A stretch of DNA of 64,000 nucleotides from G965207335 sp965207335 (GCA_965207335.1 OZ242267.1:1364001-1428000); one strand, 5' to 3'; counted from the stretch's first letter, positions 16,701-27,291 are shown. Numbers and translations: made by a program. The notes: a model not told the origin generated them from the sequence alone.

Positions 16701-17021
16701 TTAAAGGGTACTAGCTGTAAAACCAGTACTAACAGTTGATGCAGTTGATGATAATGATCCTGCTGAGGCAAGAGTAGATGCAGTACCAAACGCAGTATTC
16801 GCAGCATATACTGAACCTAACATATCTAGATCTATATTACTATTAGAACTAGGAAAGACAATATACATCATATTTTTAGTGTTAGTTTTAACAACAATTT
16901 CTATATCTTGCACATTACTATTATTACCAAACAATTTACCTATATGTTGTTTAGGATCCTTTCTTAATTGTGCACGAAATGCTTTGTCAGATAACTTACC
17001 TACTTTATTTTCTTCTTTCAT
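16701..17021 (-). CDS. NHLP-leader RiPP precursor peptide, paralogue 5
   Basis: 106 residues from the ATG at 17021, which has the same AAGGAGT ribosome binding context as the other units; a longer in-frame start at 17057 has none and is rejected. Leader DKAFRAQLRKDPKQHIGKLF and DIEIVVKTNTKNMMYIVFP; boundary NIDLDMLGSVYAAN; core TAFGTASTLASAGSLSSTAS plus TVSTGFTASTL, no cysteine. Closest to paralogue 3 in the core and to paralogue 4 in the leader. First unit of the array in the direction of transcription; upstream, about 300 bp separate it from priA, which is on the same strand. Confidence 0.75.
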   Translation of the reverse strand: MKEENKVGKLSDKAFRAQLRKDPKQHIGKLFGNNSNVQDIEIVVKTNTKNMMYIVFPSSNSNIDLDMLGSVYAANTAFGTASTLASAGSLSSTASTVSTGFTASTL

Positions 17022-17160
17022 TTTAACTCCTTGTATTAATAAAAAATGTATAACCACTTACCAATTACCATTATAGTTAAACATAATGCTAATTAAAGAT
17101 ATATGCTTATTATAATATATAGTTTGCTTGTTTACACTTTATTGAAATTGTAATTAACAT
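17022..17160 (-). promoter_or_regulatory. conserved leader/promoter region repeated before each NHLP precursor
   Basis: About 130 bp upstream of paralogue 5 recur almost unchanged before paralogues 1-4 (14832-14960, 15395-15520, 15896-16025, 16506-16635). In each, TATAAT (minus strand) sits exactly 49 bases before the start codon, e.g. 17070-17075, with no clear -35 box, and the segment ends at a common TTTACACTTTATTGAAATTG motif (plus strand). Each unit thus seems to carry its own promoter. The remaining stretch 17161-17316 shows no gene. Confidence 0.55.
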
Positions 17161-17316
17161 AGGGTTGTAAATTAAGGTTGTTGGAATATTGCTGATGCTG
17201 CAGAAGTTATTATGGAGAAAATATGCACATTAAAACGGTTACGGCAGGGCATAGAAAACTGCAAAAAGCACATTTATATACAGTGGTATTTTGTGTGTTA
17301 TATGATAGTTTAATAA

Positions 17317-19272
17317 TTAAATTGGCTCTATGTCTAAAAACCAACGCACTTGTTTAGGGTTTTTAAGTTTTTCTATACAGCCATATAATTTATCTAAAAT
17401 TAAATGTAATTGCCCTCTACTAGTACTAGATAAATATAGGTTTACATAATAATAGCCAGCTTTTTTTTCAATAATAGCATTTGCCGGACCCCATATTTCA
17501 ATACTATTAATATCTAAGTTTATTAATAATTGTTTTAGCTGTAATAAAAAATTTTGGGCATAATCTTGCTGTTTAGAATTAGCTGATATTAATGCTTGGT
17601 AGGCATAAGGCGGTACTTGACATGACTTTCTTTCTTGTAATAATAATTTAGCAAATTCTATGTAATTGTGTTGTTTAATAAAGTGAAAAATTTTGTTGTC
17701 AGGTTGATTACTTTGAATATAAACTTCCCCAGCGTGTTTGTTTCTACCAGCCCTACCTGCTACTTGCATTATTAATTGTGCTAAATGCTCTGTTGAACGA
17801 AAATCAATACTAAAAAAGCTAACATCAGTATTCAAAATACCAACCATAGCAAGATTAGCAAAATCATGTCCCTTAGCTAGCATTTGCGTACCTAATATAA
17901 TGCAAGGTTTATTACTAGATATTTGCTCTATATATTTTTGCATTGCTTTTTTTTTGCGAGTAGTATCTCTATCAATACGAATAATATCAATATTAGGAAA
18001 GTATGCATACAGCATTTCCTCTAAGCGTTGTGTGCCATAACCACTTGCCATTAATTTTTTCTCTTTACAAATAGGGCATTTGTCATGTGGTATTACTTCT
18101 AAACCACAATGATGGCATCTTAATCTATAACTTGTGCTATGTAACACCATATTTGTACTACAATTATCACAGCTTGCTTGCCAATTACAATTTTGACAGT
18201 GATAAACAGGTGCATAACCACGGCGATTTAAAAATAACATTACTTGCTTATTATTATTTAAGTGTTTTGTTATATTATTAATTAATTTTTCTGATAGTAT
18301 TTTATTATTTTGATTAGCCATGTCAATAATATTAACAATAGGGAGTTTGGCATCCCCAGCCCTATGTTTTAATACCAAATGTTTGATTTTTTTATTAATT
18401 ACATTGTATAAAACCTCCAAAGATGGTGTAGCTGAACCTAATATTAAAGGTATATTTTCTTGTTTAGCACGAATAAATGCTAAATCTTTGGCGGAATACC
18501 GAAGTCCAGATTGTTGTTTAAAAGATGTATCGTGTTCCTCATCAATAATAATCAACCCTAAGTTATTAATTGGACTAAAAATAGCAGAACGAGTACCTAA
18601 TATAACCCCTACCTTATTTTCTTTTGCTAGTATATAAGCATCTAATTTTTCTGATTCGCTAAGTTGTGAATGTATAACTGCTAATGCAGTATTTAAACTA
18701 GAAGCAAAATGCTGTATCATTTGTGGTGTCAAGCCTATTTCAGGAACCAAAATCAACACCTGTTTACCTTGTTGTAAAACCATGTCACTAATTCTAAGAT
18801 AGACCTCTGTTTTTCCACTACCAGTAATACCATGTAATAAAAAAGCATTGTAACCATTGCCTGATAAAATGGTATTAATTACTTTTTGTTGGTCATTATT
18901 AGGTGTTATTGTGCTGGTTATTTGTTTCTGTATTGCAATATGTTTTTTTACGATAATTTTTTTACCTAGCCTAATATTTTTAGGTAATGCACTAAAAATT
19001 ACCTCGCCTATTGGATGATGATAGTATTTTTCTGCCCATTGTAATAATTTAAGCATAGAATCTGTAATAATAGGCTTATCGTCTAAAATCTCAATAATAG
19101 GCTTAAGTTTATCTAAATAACGACTTTCTTTAGGATTATCAATTACAATACCAATAAGGAGCCTATTTGCAAATGATACTTTAACACGCGAGCCAATAGC
19201 TATAACACCATCACTTGTATAGTCAAATGTTTTTTGTAATGGTACTGGTACTGCAACAGATACAATATTCAA
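17317..19272 (-). CDS. priA: primosomal protein N' (PriA helicase)
   Basis: A 651-residue PriA (E. coli 732), the replication-restart DNA helicase that reloads DnaB at stalled forks. Visible: the N-terminal 3' DNA-binding start MNIVSVAVPVPLQKTFDY, Walker A GITGSGKTEVYLR (about residues 149-161), DEEH box IIIDEEHDTSFKQQ, the zinc-binding region with eight cysteines (CQNCNWQASCDNC, CHHCG, CPICKE, about residues 365-410), and helicase motifs GTQMLAKGHDF and QVAGRAGRNKHAG. All catalytic parts are present; it is shorter mainly in the N-terminal domain. A short MITE remnant lies 18 bp upstream of its ATG. Confidence 0.96.
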   Translation of the reverse strand: MNIVSVAVPVPLQKTFDYTSDGVIAIGSRVKVSFANRLLIGIVIDNPKESRYLDKLKPIIEILDDKPIITDSMLKLLQWAEKYYHHPIGEVIFSALPKNIRLGKKIIVKKHIAIQKQITSTITPNNDQQKVINTILSGNGYNAFLLHGITGSGKTEVYLRISDMVLQQGKQVLILVPEIGLTPQMIQHFASSLNTALAVIHSQLSESEKLDAYILAKENKVGVILGTRSAIFSPINNLGLIIIDEEHDTSFKQQSGLRYSAKDLAFIRAKQENIPLILGSATPSLEVLYNVINKKIKHLVLKHRAGDAKLPIVNIIDMANQNNKILSEKLINNITKHLNNNKQVMLFLNRRGYAPVYHCQNCNWQASCDNCSTNMVLHSTSYRLRCHHCGLEVIPHDKCPICKEKKLMASGYGTQRLEEMLYAYFPNIDIIRIDRDTTRKKKAMQKYIEQISSNKPCIILGTQMLAKGHDFANLAMVGILNTDVSFFSIDFRSTEHLAQLIMQVAGRAGRNKHAGEVYIQSNQPDNKIFHFIKQHNYIEFAKLLLQERKSCQVPPYAYQALISANSKQQDYAQNFLLQLKQLLINLDINSIEIWGPANAIIEKKAGYYYVNLYLSSTSRGQLHLILDKLYGCIEKLKNPKQVRWFLDIEPI

Positions 19273-19290
19273 GTTATTTTTTAGTAAAAT

Positions 19291-19346
19291 GAGACCTTTG
19301 CATAAATAGGGGTGATTAGCAAAAATTCAATTTTTGCAAAGGTCTC
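19291..19346. mobile_element. MITE family B, 56-bp deletion derivative (priA-ybeY)
   Basis: Only the two ends remain: GAGACCTTTGCATAAAT with 20 inner bases, then TTTTTGCAAAGGTCTC. Flanks AAAAT and TAAAT match at four of five positions. It lies in the divergent gap between priA and ybeY and may affect both promoters. Confidence 0.85.
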
Positions 19347-19381
19347 TAAATAAAACAATTTATTTTATATTAAAATTACAA

Positions 19382-19867
19382 GTGATTATTATTCAAAATA
19401 CAATAAAATCTACTAAGCTACCAAGTGAGCAATGGTTACGGCTAACAAGCAATAAAATATTATTTATTCTAAAAAAATTAACAATTATTAAAGCTAATGA
19501 ATTACAAAGCGATATAGTAATTAGAATAGTAGATATTGATGAGATTACTCAATTAAACCATAAGTATAGAGGTAAAAATACCCCAACAAATATTTTGTCA
19601 TTCCCAAATACCTTAACAAATGATATTCTAACACATATTACAAAACAGCTAACTTCTAGTCTAGGGGATTTAGTTGTTTGCTTTGTTGTTATTGAAGATG
19701 AGGCTAATAAATATAATAAAACTATACCCCAGCATCTAACACATATATTAACACATGGAATTTTGCATTTATTAGAATATGACCATATAACAGATAAACA
19801 AGCCCAGCAAATGCAAGATATTGAAATTAAAGTATTAGTAGAATTAGACATTCCTAATCCTTATTAG
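19382..19867 (+). CDS. ybeY: endoribonuclease YbeY (rRNA maturation factor)
   Basis: About 161 residues. The zinc-binding signature HGILHLLEYDH (H-G-x-L-H-L-x-x-Y-D-H, near the C-terminus) identifies the UPF0054/YbeY family, a single-strand endoribonuclease needed for 16S 3'-end maturation and ribosome quality control. The N-terminal RVVD-like part is IRIVDIDEITQLNHKYRGKN and the central motif PTNILSFP. I start it at the GTG at 19382 (reads MIIIQNTIKS), which fits family length; a TTG at 19334 inside the MITE remnant would add 16 residues. The family's usual glycine in HxxGYDH is glutamate here (LLEYDH), a mild oddity. Convergent with the J-domain gene, 23 bp apart. Confidence 0.92.
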   Translation: MIIIQNTIKSTKLPSEQWLRLTSNKILFILKKLTIIKANELQSDIVIRIVDIDEITQLNHKYRGKNTPTNILSFPNTLTNDILTHITKQLTSSLGDLVVCFVVIEDEANKYNKTIPQHLTHILTHGILHLLEYDHITDKQAQQMQDIEIKVLVELDIPNPY

Positions 19868-19889
19868 TTTTCTTTTATATCTTGTACTG

Positions 19890-20618
19890 CTATTTAAGCC
19901 TAGATTTTTTTATAGTATCATAAGCCACATTAATTTTTTTTGCTTGCTCATTAGCAAATTTAATAAATTCCTTAGGTAGTCCTTTAGACTGTATTTTATC
20001 AGGATGATATTCTGCCATAGCACGCTTATAGCTTTGTTTAATCTTACTGTCACTATCACCACTTACACATCCAAGTAATTTATAATAAGAATCTATGTTT
20101 TTATCTATGCCTAATATTTCTTTTTTAAAGTTATCATAAGTATCATCACTAAGTCCTAAGTGAGAAACAATTTTTTGCAAAATAATATCTTCTTCTGTAT
20201 GAATTAATCCATCAGAATATGCAACTTTCCAAAGCATTGCATATATCATTTCTCTTACTTGTATATTAGCATTATCTCTGTATTGGTCTGCGTATTCATA
20301 AATTGAATAATTATCATCTTTTGAATTATTAAAAATAGTTATGGCGGCTTTTTTATCTTCATTGTCTAAATTCATTTCGCTCATAAAATTAGTAACAGCA
20401 TTAATTTCTTCTGTAGATATAGTGCCATCTGACTTTGCTATTTTTCCTAACATTGAAAAAAGTAGGACAAAAAATAATGTTTGATTTTCTTGTTTTGCAC
20501 TTATGTTTTTACGAGAGTTACTTATTGAACTTCCTAACCACGCCCCAATACCTGCACCAATAGGACCTCCTATTGCAAATCCAATTCCAGCACCAATTCC
20601 AGCACCCAACCAAGACAT
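19890..20618 (-). CDS. TerB-domain/J-domain membrane protein (DjlA-like)
   Basis: A 242-residue co-chaperone-like protein in three parts. Residues 1-32 are a glycine-rich membrane segment (GAGIGAGIGFAIGGPIGAGI) of glycine-zipper type. Residues about 45-165 are a TerB-like helical domain (MLGKIAKSDGTISTEEI and VAYSDGLIHTEEDII, two paired acidic motifs that are typical). Residues about 170-240 are a J domain with the HPD tripeptide in YHPDKIQSKGLP, which stimulates DnaK ATPase. This order matches DjlA-type proteins, though here the N-terminal part is a glycine zipper and the protein is slightly shorter. It may connect envelope stress with DnaK. No chaperone gene is adjacent. Confidence 0.85.
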   Translation of the reverse strand: MSWLGAGIGAGIGFAIGGPIGAGIGAWLGSSISNSRKNISAKQENQTLFFVLLFSMLGKIAKSDGTISTEEINAVTNFMSEMNLDNEDKKAAITIFNNSKDDNYSIYEYADQYRDNANIQVREMIYAMLWKVAYSDGLIHTEEDIILQKIVSHLGLSDDTYDNFKKEILGIDKNIDSYYKLLGCVSGDSDSKIKQSYKRAMAEYHPDKIQSKGLPKEFIKFANEQAKKINVAYDTIKKSRLK

Positions 20619-20793
20619 TTTATTACTCCTATTGTTATTTATTAGCTATATAAGACTATTGTAATACTTAAAAATATTTTACCTAATTATAGCCTATATA
20701 TTAAAACTACTATATTAATTGATAAGATTAGGGTTTTAAAAAAAGGAATAAACATTAGTTAACAGTAAAAACAATAACTTAATCATTTATACA

Positions 20794-20833
20794 TAAAAAA
20801 TACCCCAACAAATTAATATTCATCGGGGTATTT
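20794..20833 (-). terminator. rho-independent terminator of the rRNA operon
   Basis: Downstream of 5S on the minus strand: ATACCCC and GGGGTAT arms around a 16-19-base loop, followed by TTTTTT. It is about 115 bp beyond the 5S end. The gap 20619-20793 and 20834-20947 shows nothing else. Confidence 0.85.
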
Positions 20834-20947
20834 AATATAGTTATTTTTGTTAGGCATGTATTTAACTAGCAAAATAATTTAGTAAGACTAAATAAATAAA
20901 GTTAGGCAAATAACATTGCAAAAAAACAAAAATAACAAAATAAAAAG

Positions 20948-21062
20948 TTTGGCAATGTCCTACTCTCACATGGGGAAACCCCACACTACCATCGGCGCTA
21001 AATGGTTTCACTTCTGAGTTCGGTATGGTATCAGGTGGGGCACATTTGCTATGGTTGCCAAA
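20948..21062 (-). rRNA. rrf: 5S ribosomal RNA
   Basis: On the minus strand it starts TTTGGCAACCATAGCAAATG and ends TAGGACATTGCCAAA; these ends pair as helix I. Inside, CCGAACTCAGAAGTGAAACC and ATGGTAGTGTGGGGTTTCCC are the conserved 5S blocks. About 115 nt. Last gene of the rRNA operon, 173 nt after 23S. Confidence 0.95.
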
Positions 21063-21369
21063 CAAACTGGTGTTAAGAATATTAATTTTTATAAATAACA
21101 ATTAATTCTTAACTAATAAGAAAACAATTTGCAATAAAAAGCAAGTAAAAATAAATTATATATTGATAATAATATTAAAACAATATCAAAATATGTTGAT
21201 AATAGCCATATACACTAAATAATTTGAGTGTTATATGGTTAAGCCTCACGATCAATTAGTACTGGTTAGCTAAATACATTGCTGCACTTACACACCCAGC
21301 CTATCAACCTCGTAGTCTTCGAGGGATCTTAAGGATAATTAAATTATCAGGGAGACCTAATCTTGGGAG

Positions 21370-21403
<34 letters not shown>

Positions 21404-21571
21404 TTTCCAAACATAGCTACCGGGCAATGCCATTGGCATGACAACCCGAACACCAGAGGTCTGTCCACTTCGGTCCTCTCGTACTAGAAGCAGCTTCCCT
21501 CAAGTCTCCAACGCCCACGGTAGATAGGGACCGAACTGTCTCACGACGTTCTAAACCCAGCTCGCGTACCA

Positions 21572-21643
<72 letters not shown>

Positions 21644-21683
21644 TCAAACACCCCCGTCGATGTGAACTCTTGGGGGGTATTAA

Positions 21684-21754
<71 letters not shown>

Positions 21755-22058
21755 ACCTAGTTTCCTACCTGCTCGACGTGTCTGTCTCGCAGTCAAGCAT
21801 CCTTATACCTTTGCGCTCATTGCACGATGTCCGACCGTGCTGAGGATACCTTTGCGCTCCTCCGTTACTCTTTAGGAGGAGACCGCCCCAGTCAAACTAC
21901 CCACCATACATTGTCCCCAATCCAGATAATGGACCTAGGTTAGAACTCCAACCATATTAGGGTGGTATTTCAAGGACGACTCCACACTAACTAGCGTTAA
22001 TGCTTCAAAGCCTCCCACCTATCCTACACAAATAGGATCAAAATTCAATGCAAAGTTG

Positions 22059-22089
<31 letters not shown>

Positions 22090-22160
22090 CCGCGGGTATA
22101 CTGCATCTTAACAGCAATTTCAATTTCACTGAGTCTCTGGTGGAGACAGTGTGGCCATCG

Positions 22161-22242
<82 letters not shown>

Positions 22243-22954
22243 TGGGGCTTCGATCAAATGCTTGCACATCATCAATTAACCTTCCAGCACCGGGCAGGCG
22301 TCACACCCTATACGTCCACTTTCGTGTTTGCAGAGTGCTGTGTTTTTAATAAACAGTCGCAGCCACCTGGTCTCTTCAACTCTTTTCTGCTCCAAGAGCA
22401 AGTCTTTTCACATACTAAGAGCACACCTTCTCCCGAAGTTACGGTGTCATTTTGCCTAGTTCCTTCACCAGAGTTCTCTCAAGCGCCTTAGAATTCTCAT
22501 CTCACCCACCTGTGTCGGTTTACAGTACGGTTACTTATAACCTGAAGCTTAGAGGATTTTCCTGGAAGTATGGTATTAATCACTTCTACGCAGCCCAAGA
22601 GCTTTGTATCGTCATCACGCCTTGAAAATAGTCTCCCGGATTTGCCTAAGAAACCTTTCTACACGCTTAAACAAGGACAACCATCGCCTTGATGACCTAA
22701 CCTTCTTCGTCTCCCCATCGCAGTTATAAATAGTACAGGAATATTAACCTGTTCCCCATCGATTACGCATTTCTGCCTCACCTTAGGAGCCGACTAACCC
22801 TACGCCGATTAGCGTTGCGTAGGAAACCTTGGGTTTTCGGCGAGGGGGTTTTTCACCCCCTTTATCGTTACTCATGTCAGCATTCGCACTTCTGATACCT
22901 CCAGCATACTTCACAGTACACCTTCAACGGCTTACAGAACGCTCTCCTACCGAA

Positions 22955-23281
22955 CAGAAGACAGAACAAAATAAACCTATAAATTACTTAATATTTTTTT
23001 TAACTCATTTAGTGATTCACCTGAAAACGAAATAGTTTGACTTACTTTATCAGTATCTTCTCTATTTATAGAGCCATAAGTATTTATCTGAAAACATTTA
23101 TCATGTTTATCTATTTTTACTATTGCTCTAGTTTTGGTTTGTCTAGTTAAAATAATATCAGAGTATTCAATACTATCAAATTTTTCAATTATTGCCATAA
23201 TTTACAACCTATTAAAAATAGTTGTATATTATAAAAGAAAAACATATATCGTAAAGATTATTTATTTTGTTCTGCCTTCTG
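22955..23281 (-). other. 23S rRNA intervening sequence in helix 45
   Basis: The helix 45 arms are replaced by a 21-bp stem: 22955-22975 (plus strand CAGAAGACAGAACAAAATAA...) pairs with 23261-23281 (TTTATTTTGTTCTGCCTTCT...), one G-U wobble in RNA. Inside are about 285 nt that hold an ORF in the same orientation as the rRNA. The conserved rRNA resumes on both sides (CTCCTACCG and GCTCCCGTAGC on the plus strand). Intervening sequences at this site are known in several bacteria and are usually excised without religation. Confidence 0.9.
22977..23198 (-). CDS. 73-residue ORF filling the helix 45 intervening sequence
   Basis: ATG at 23198, TAG at 22977-22979, exactly at the base of the closing stem, so the ORF fills the loop. 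Sequence features: start MAIIEKFDSIEYSDIILTRQ, an alternating hydrophobic pattern (TRAIVKI, CFQINTYGS), and a C-terminal amphipathic end SGESLNELKKILSNL. A modest AGGT lies 11 bases before the ATG. This is not the four-helix-bundle protein usually coded by 23S intervening sequences, which is near 120 residues and all-helical; this one looks mixed beta/alpha. I recognise no family. The reading frame intact within rRNA and non-random protein character suggest a real, possibly ancient, captured gene. Expression would need translation of the excised or precursor RNA. Confidence 0.55.
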   Translation of the reverse strand: MAIIEKFDSIEYSDIILTRQTKTRAIVKIDKHDKCFQINTYGSINREDTDKVSQTISFSGESLNELKKILSNL

Positions 23282-23895
23282 CTCCCGTAGCTTCGGTACA
23301 AATCTTAGCCCCGTTACATCTTCCGCGCAAACCGACTTGACTAGTGAGCTATTACGCACTCTTTAAAGGAATGGCTGCTTCTAAGCCAACCTCCTAGCTG
23401 TCTATGCCTTTTCACATCGTTTCCCACTTAGATTTGATTTTGGGACCTTAGCTGACGGTCTGGGTTGTTTCCCTTTCCACTACGAACGTTAGCACCCGCA
23501 GTGTGTCTCCCATACTAAAACTTGTTGGTATTCGGAGTTTGCAATGGTTTGCTAAGTCTTGACGACCCGCTAGCCATAACAGTGCTCTACCCCCAACAGT
23601 TATATATGAGGCTCTACCTAAATAGATTTCGGAGAGAACCAGCTATCTCCGGGTTTGATTGGCCTTTCACCCCTATCCACAACTCATCCCCTCATTTTTC
23701 AACATAAGTGGGTTCGGGCCTCCAGTTAGTTTTACCCAACCTTCACCCTGGTCATGGATAGATCACCCGGTTTCGGGTCTACTCCTAGCAACTAAACGCC
23801 CATTTAAGACTCGGTTTCCCTACGGCTACCCTATTTGGTTAACCTTGCTACTAAGAAGTAAGTCGCTGACCCATTATACAAAAGGTACGCGGTCA

Positions 23896-24679
23896 CTCCA
23901 TCATTAAACTTCCTCTGCTTGATTAGTTATATTAGTTGTTGCAAAAGCAACAACAATCAAAAAAATAAACTTTCTCATTAAAAAAGTAAACTTTCTCTCA
24001 GTTGTAAAAAAGTAAACTTTCTCTGCTTGATTAGTTGTATTAGTTGTTGCAAAAGCAACAACAATCTAATCAAAAAAATAAACTTTCTCATTAAAAAAGT
24101 AAACTTTCTCTGCTTGATTAGTTTATTAGTTGTTGCAAAAGTAAACTTTCTCTGCTTGATTAGTTGTATTAGTTGTTGCAAAAGCAACAACAATCTAACC
24201 AAAAAAATAAACTTTCTCATTAAAAAAGTAAACTTTCTCTGCTTGATTAGTTGTATTAGTTGTTGCAAAAGCAACAACAATCTAACCAAAAAAATAAACT
24301 TTCTCATTAAAAAAGTAAACTTTCTCTGCTTGATTAGTTGTATTAGTTGTTGCAAAAGCAACAACAATCTAACCAAAAAAATAAACTTTCTCATTAAAAA
24401 AGTAAACTTTCTCTGCTTGATTAGTTGTATTAGTTGTTGCAAAAGCAACAACAATCTAACCAAAAAAATAAACTTTCTCATTAAAAAAGTAAACTTTCTC
24501 TGCTTGATTAGTTGTATTAGTTGTTGCAAAAGCAACAACAATCTAACCAAAAAAATAAACTTTCTCATTAAAAAAGTAAACTTTCTCTGCTTGATTAGTT
24601 GTATTAGTTGTTGCAAAAGCAACAACAATCTAACCAAAAAAGTTAATTATTTAACATTTAAAGAAGCTTAATGATGGAG
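23896..24679 (-). other. 23S rRNA intervening sequence in helix 25
   Basis: Closed by a 17-bp stem between 23896-23912 (CTCCATCATTAAACTTC, plus strand) and 24663-24679 (GAAGCTTAATGATGGAG), one wobble pair in RNA. The loop is about 750 nt and consists almost wholly of an 87-nt tandem repeat. Conserved rRNA resumes on both sides (GGTACGCGGTCA and GCTCCCACTGCTTG on the plus strand). This is the other classic insertion site in bacterial 23S. Confidence 0.92.
23917..24640 (-). repeat. 87-nt tandem repeat array inside 23S helix 25
   Basis: Units begin at GCTTGATTAG (plus strand) at 23917, 24025, 24112, 24154, 24241, 24328, 24415, 24502 and 24589. Spacings are 108, 87, 42, then 87 five times, and a partial last unit. 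The five units from 24154 are almost identical. Each has a perfect hairpin GTTGTTGC-AAAA-GCAACAAC, with longer imperfect pairing on either side. Because 87 is a multiple of three, both strands stay open over the array; those frames are artefacts. Confidence 0.95.
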
Positions 24680-24743
24680 CTCCCACTGCTTGTATGCATA
24701 CGATTTCAGGTTCTATTTCACTCCCCTTTCGGGGTTCTTTTCG

Positions 24744-24776
<33 letters not shown>

Positions 24777-25355
24777 GGTAGAGAGTATTTAGCCTTAGAG
24801 GGTGGTCCCCCTATGTTCAAACAGCGTTTCTCGTGCGCCGTTCTACTCGTTTTCACCTTATATTTTTTTTCAGATACAGGAATATCACCTTCTTTGTTTA
24901 GTTTTTCCAAACTATTCTCCTAAAAGATATAAGGCTTAAGGGCTAGTCCCCGTTCGCTCGCCGCTACTAAGGGAATCTCGGTTGATTTCTTTTCCTACAG
25001 GTAATTAGATGTTTCAGTTCCCTGCGTTTGCTTCAACTATCCTATGTATTCAGATAGTGATGACTACCAACAGGTAGTCGGGTTTCCCCATTCGGAAATC
25101 CTCGGATCAAAGTTTGTTTATCAACTCCCCGAGGCTTATCGCAGATTACTACGCCCTTCATCGCCTTCTACCGCCAAGGCATCCGTCGTATGCACTTATT
25201 CGCTTAACCATATAACCTCAAACAATCTGCGGTTATATGCCTTTCAACATATTTTTTTATAGATAATTCTAAATATATATACTTAAGAAATTATTGTGTT
25301 AAGTTATTATGCAATATACCTAATTACATTTTTAACTTTACTTTTTATTACTAAA

Positions 25356-25367
25356 TTGTTAAAGAGC
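25356..25367 (-). promoter_or_regulatory. boxA antitermination site in the 16S-23S spacer
   Basis: On the minus strand GCTCTTTAACAA, identical to the boxA core used by NusB/NusE antitermination. It lies between tRNA-Ile and 23S. No tRNA-Ala is present in this spacer. Confidence 0.8.
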
Positions 25368-25441
25368 TACCAAAAAAATAACTGGTATAAGAATTTGTTT
25401 TTTAATTGAGTTTTATTAAAACAACTCAATTTAATTTAAAA

Positions 25442-25518
<77 letters not shown>

Positions 25519-25572
25519 GCAATTAATTATTCTTTTAATTTTAATTATGTGAATAATTCTTTTTTTATATAT

Positions 25573-25602
25573 TTGAAACAACTTGTTGTGAGTGCTCGTA
25601 AA
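25573..25602 (-). other. 16S processing stem, 3' arm
   Basis: The trailer TTTACGAGCACTCACAACAA (minus strand) and onward pairs with the leader at 27257-27287 over about 28 positions. Such stems enclose the 16S precursor and are RNase III sites. Confidence 0.8.
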
Positions 25603-25607
25603 TCACT

Positions 25608-27153
<1,546 letters not shown>

Positions 27154-27256
27154 ATCTACTCTTGTTTAAGTTTTTAAAAAACTTATTTTTTTGTGTCTTA
27201 TAATAAAATAAGACGGGTTTTTTTTAGTGAATAATCATATAAATAATGATTACTTA

Positions 27257-27287
27257 TTTATACGAACACCCACACAAGTTGTTTCAA
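27257..27287 (-). other. 16S processing stem, 5' arm
   Basis: TTGAAACAACTTGTGTGGGT and onward (minus strand) is complementary to 25573-25602 downstream of 16S, with few mismatches. Confidence 0.8.
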
Positions 27288-27291
27288 TATA

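Noticed and set aside
14496..17021. Tandem array with regular spacing considered as a CRISPR
   Set aside because: Units are 500-600 bp coding cassettes with conserved ORFs, not short repeats with unique spacers; no cas gene is present.
22258..23035. Open frames within 23S and 16S rRNA on the plus strand
   Set aside because: Antisense to conserved rRNA sequence; shadows without protein features.
23978..24671. Two long open frames of about 215 codons on opposite strands with repeats of LLLLLQQLIQLIKQRKF and CISCCKSNNN
   Set aside because: They exist only because the 87-nt rRNA repeat is a multiple of three and lacks stops; they lie inside 23S rRNA and have no ribosome binding site.
27181..27232. 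Plus-strand terminator-like hairpin GTCTTAT/ATAAGAC followed by T-run in the rRNA leader
   Set aside because: No plus-strand gene ends here; on the transcribed minus strand it lacks a T-run and is better seen as leader structure.
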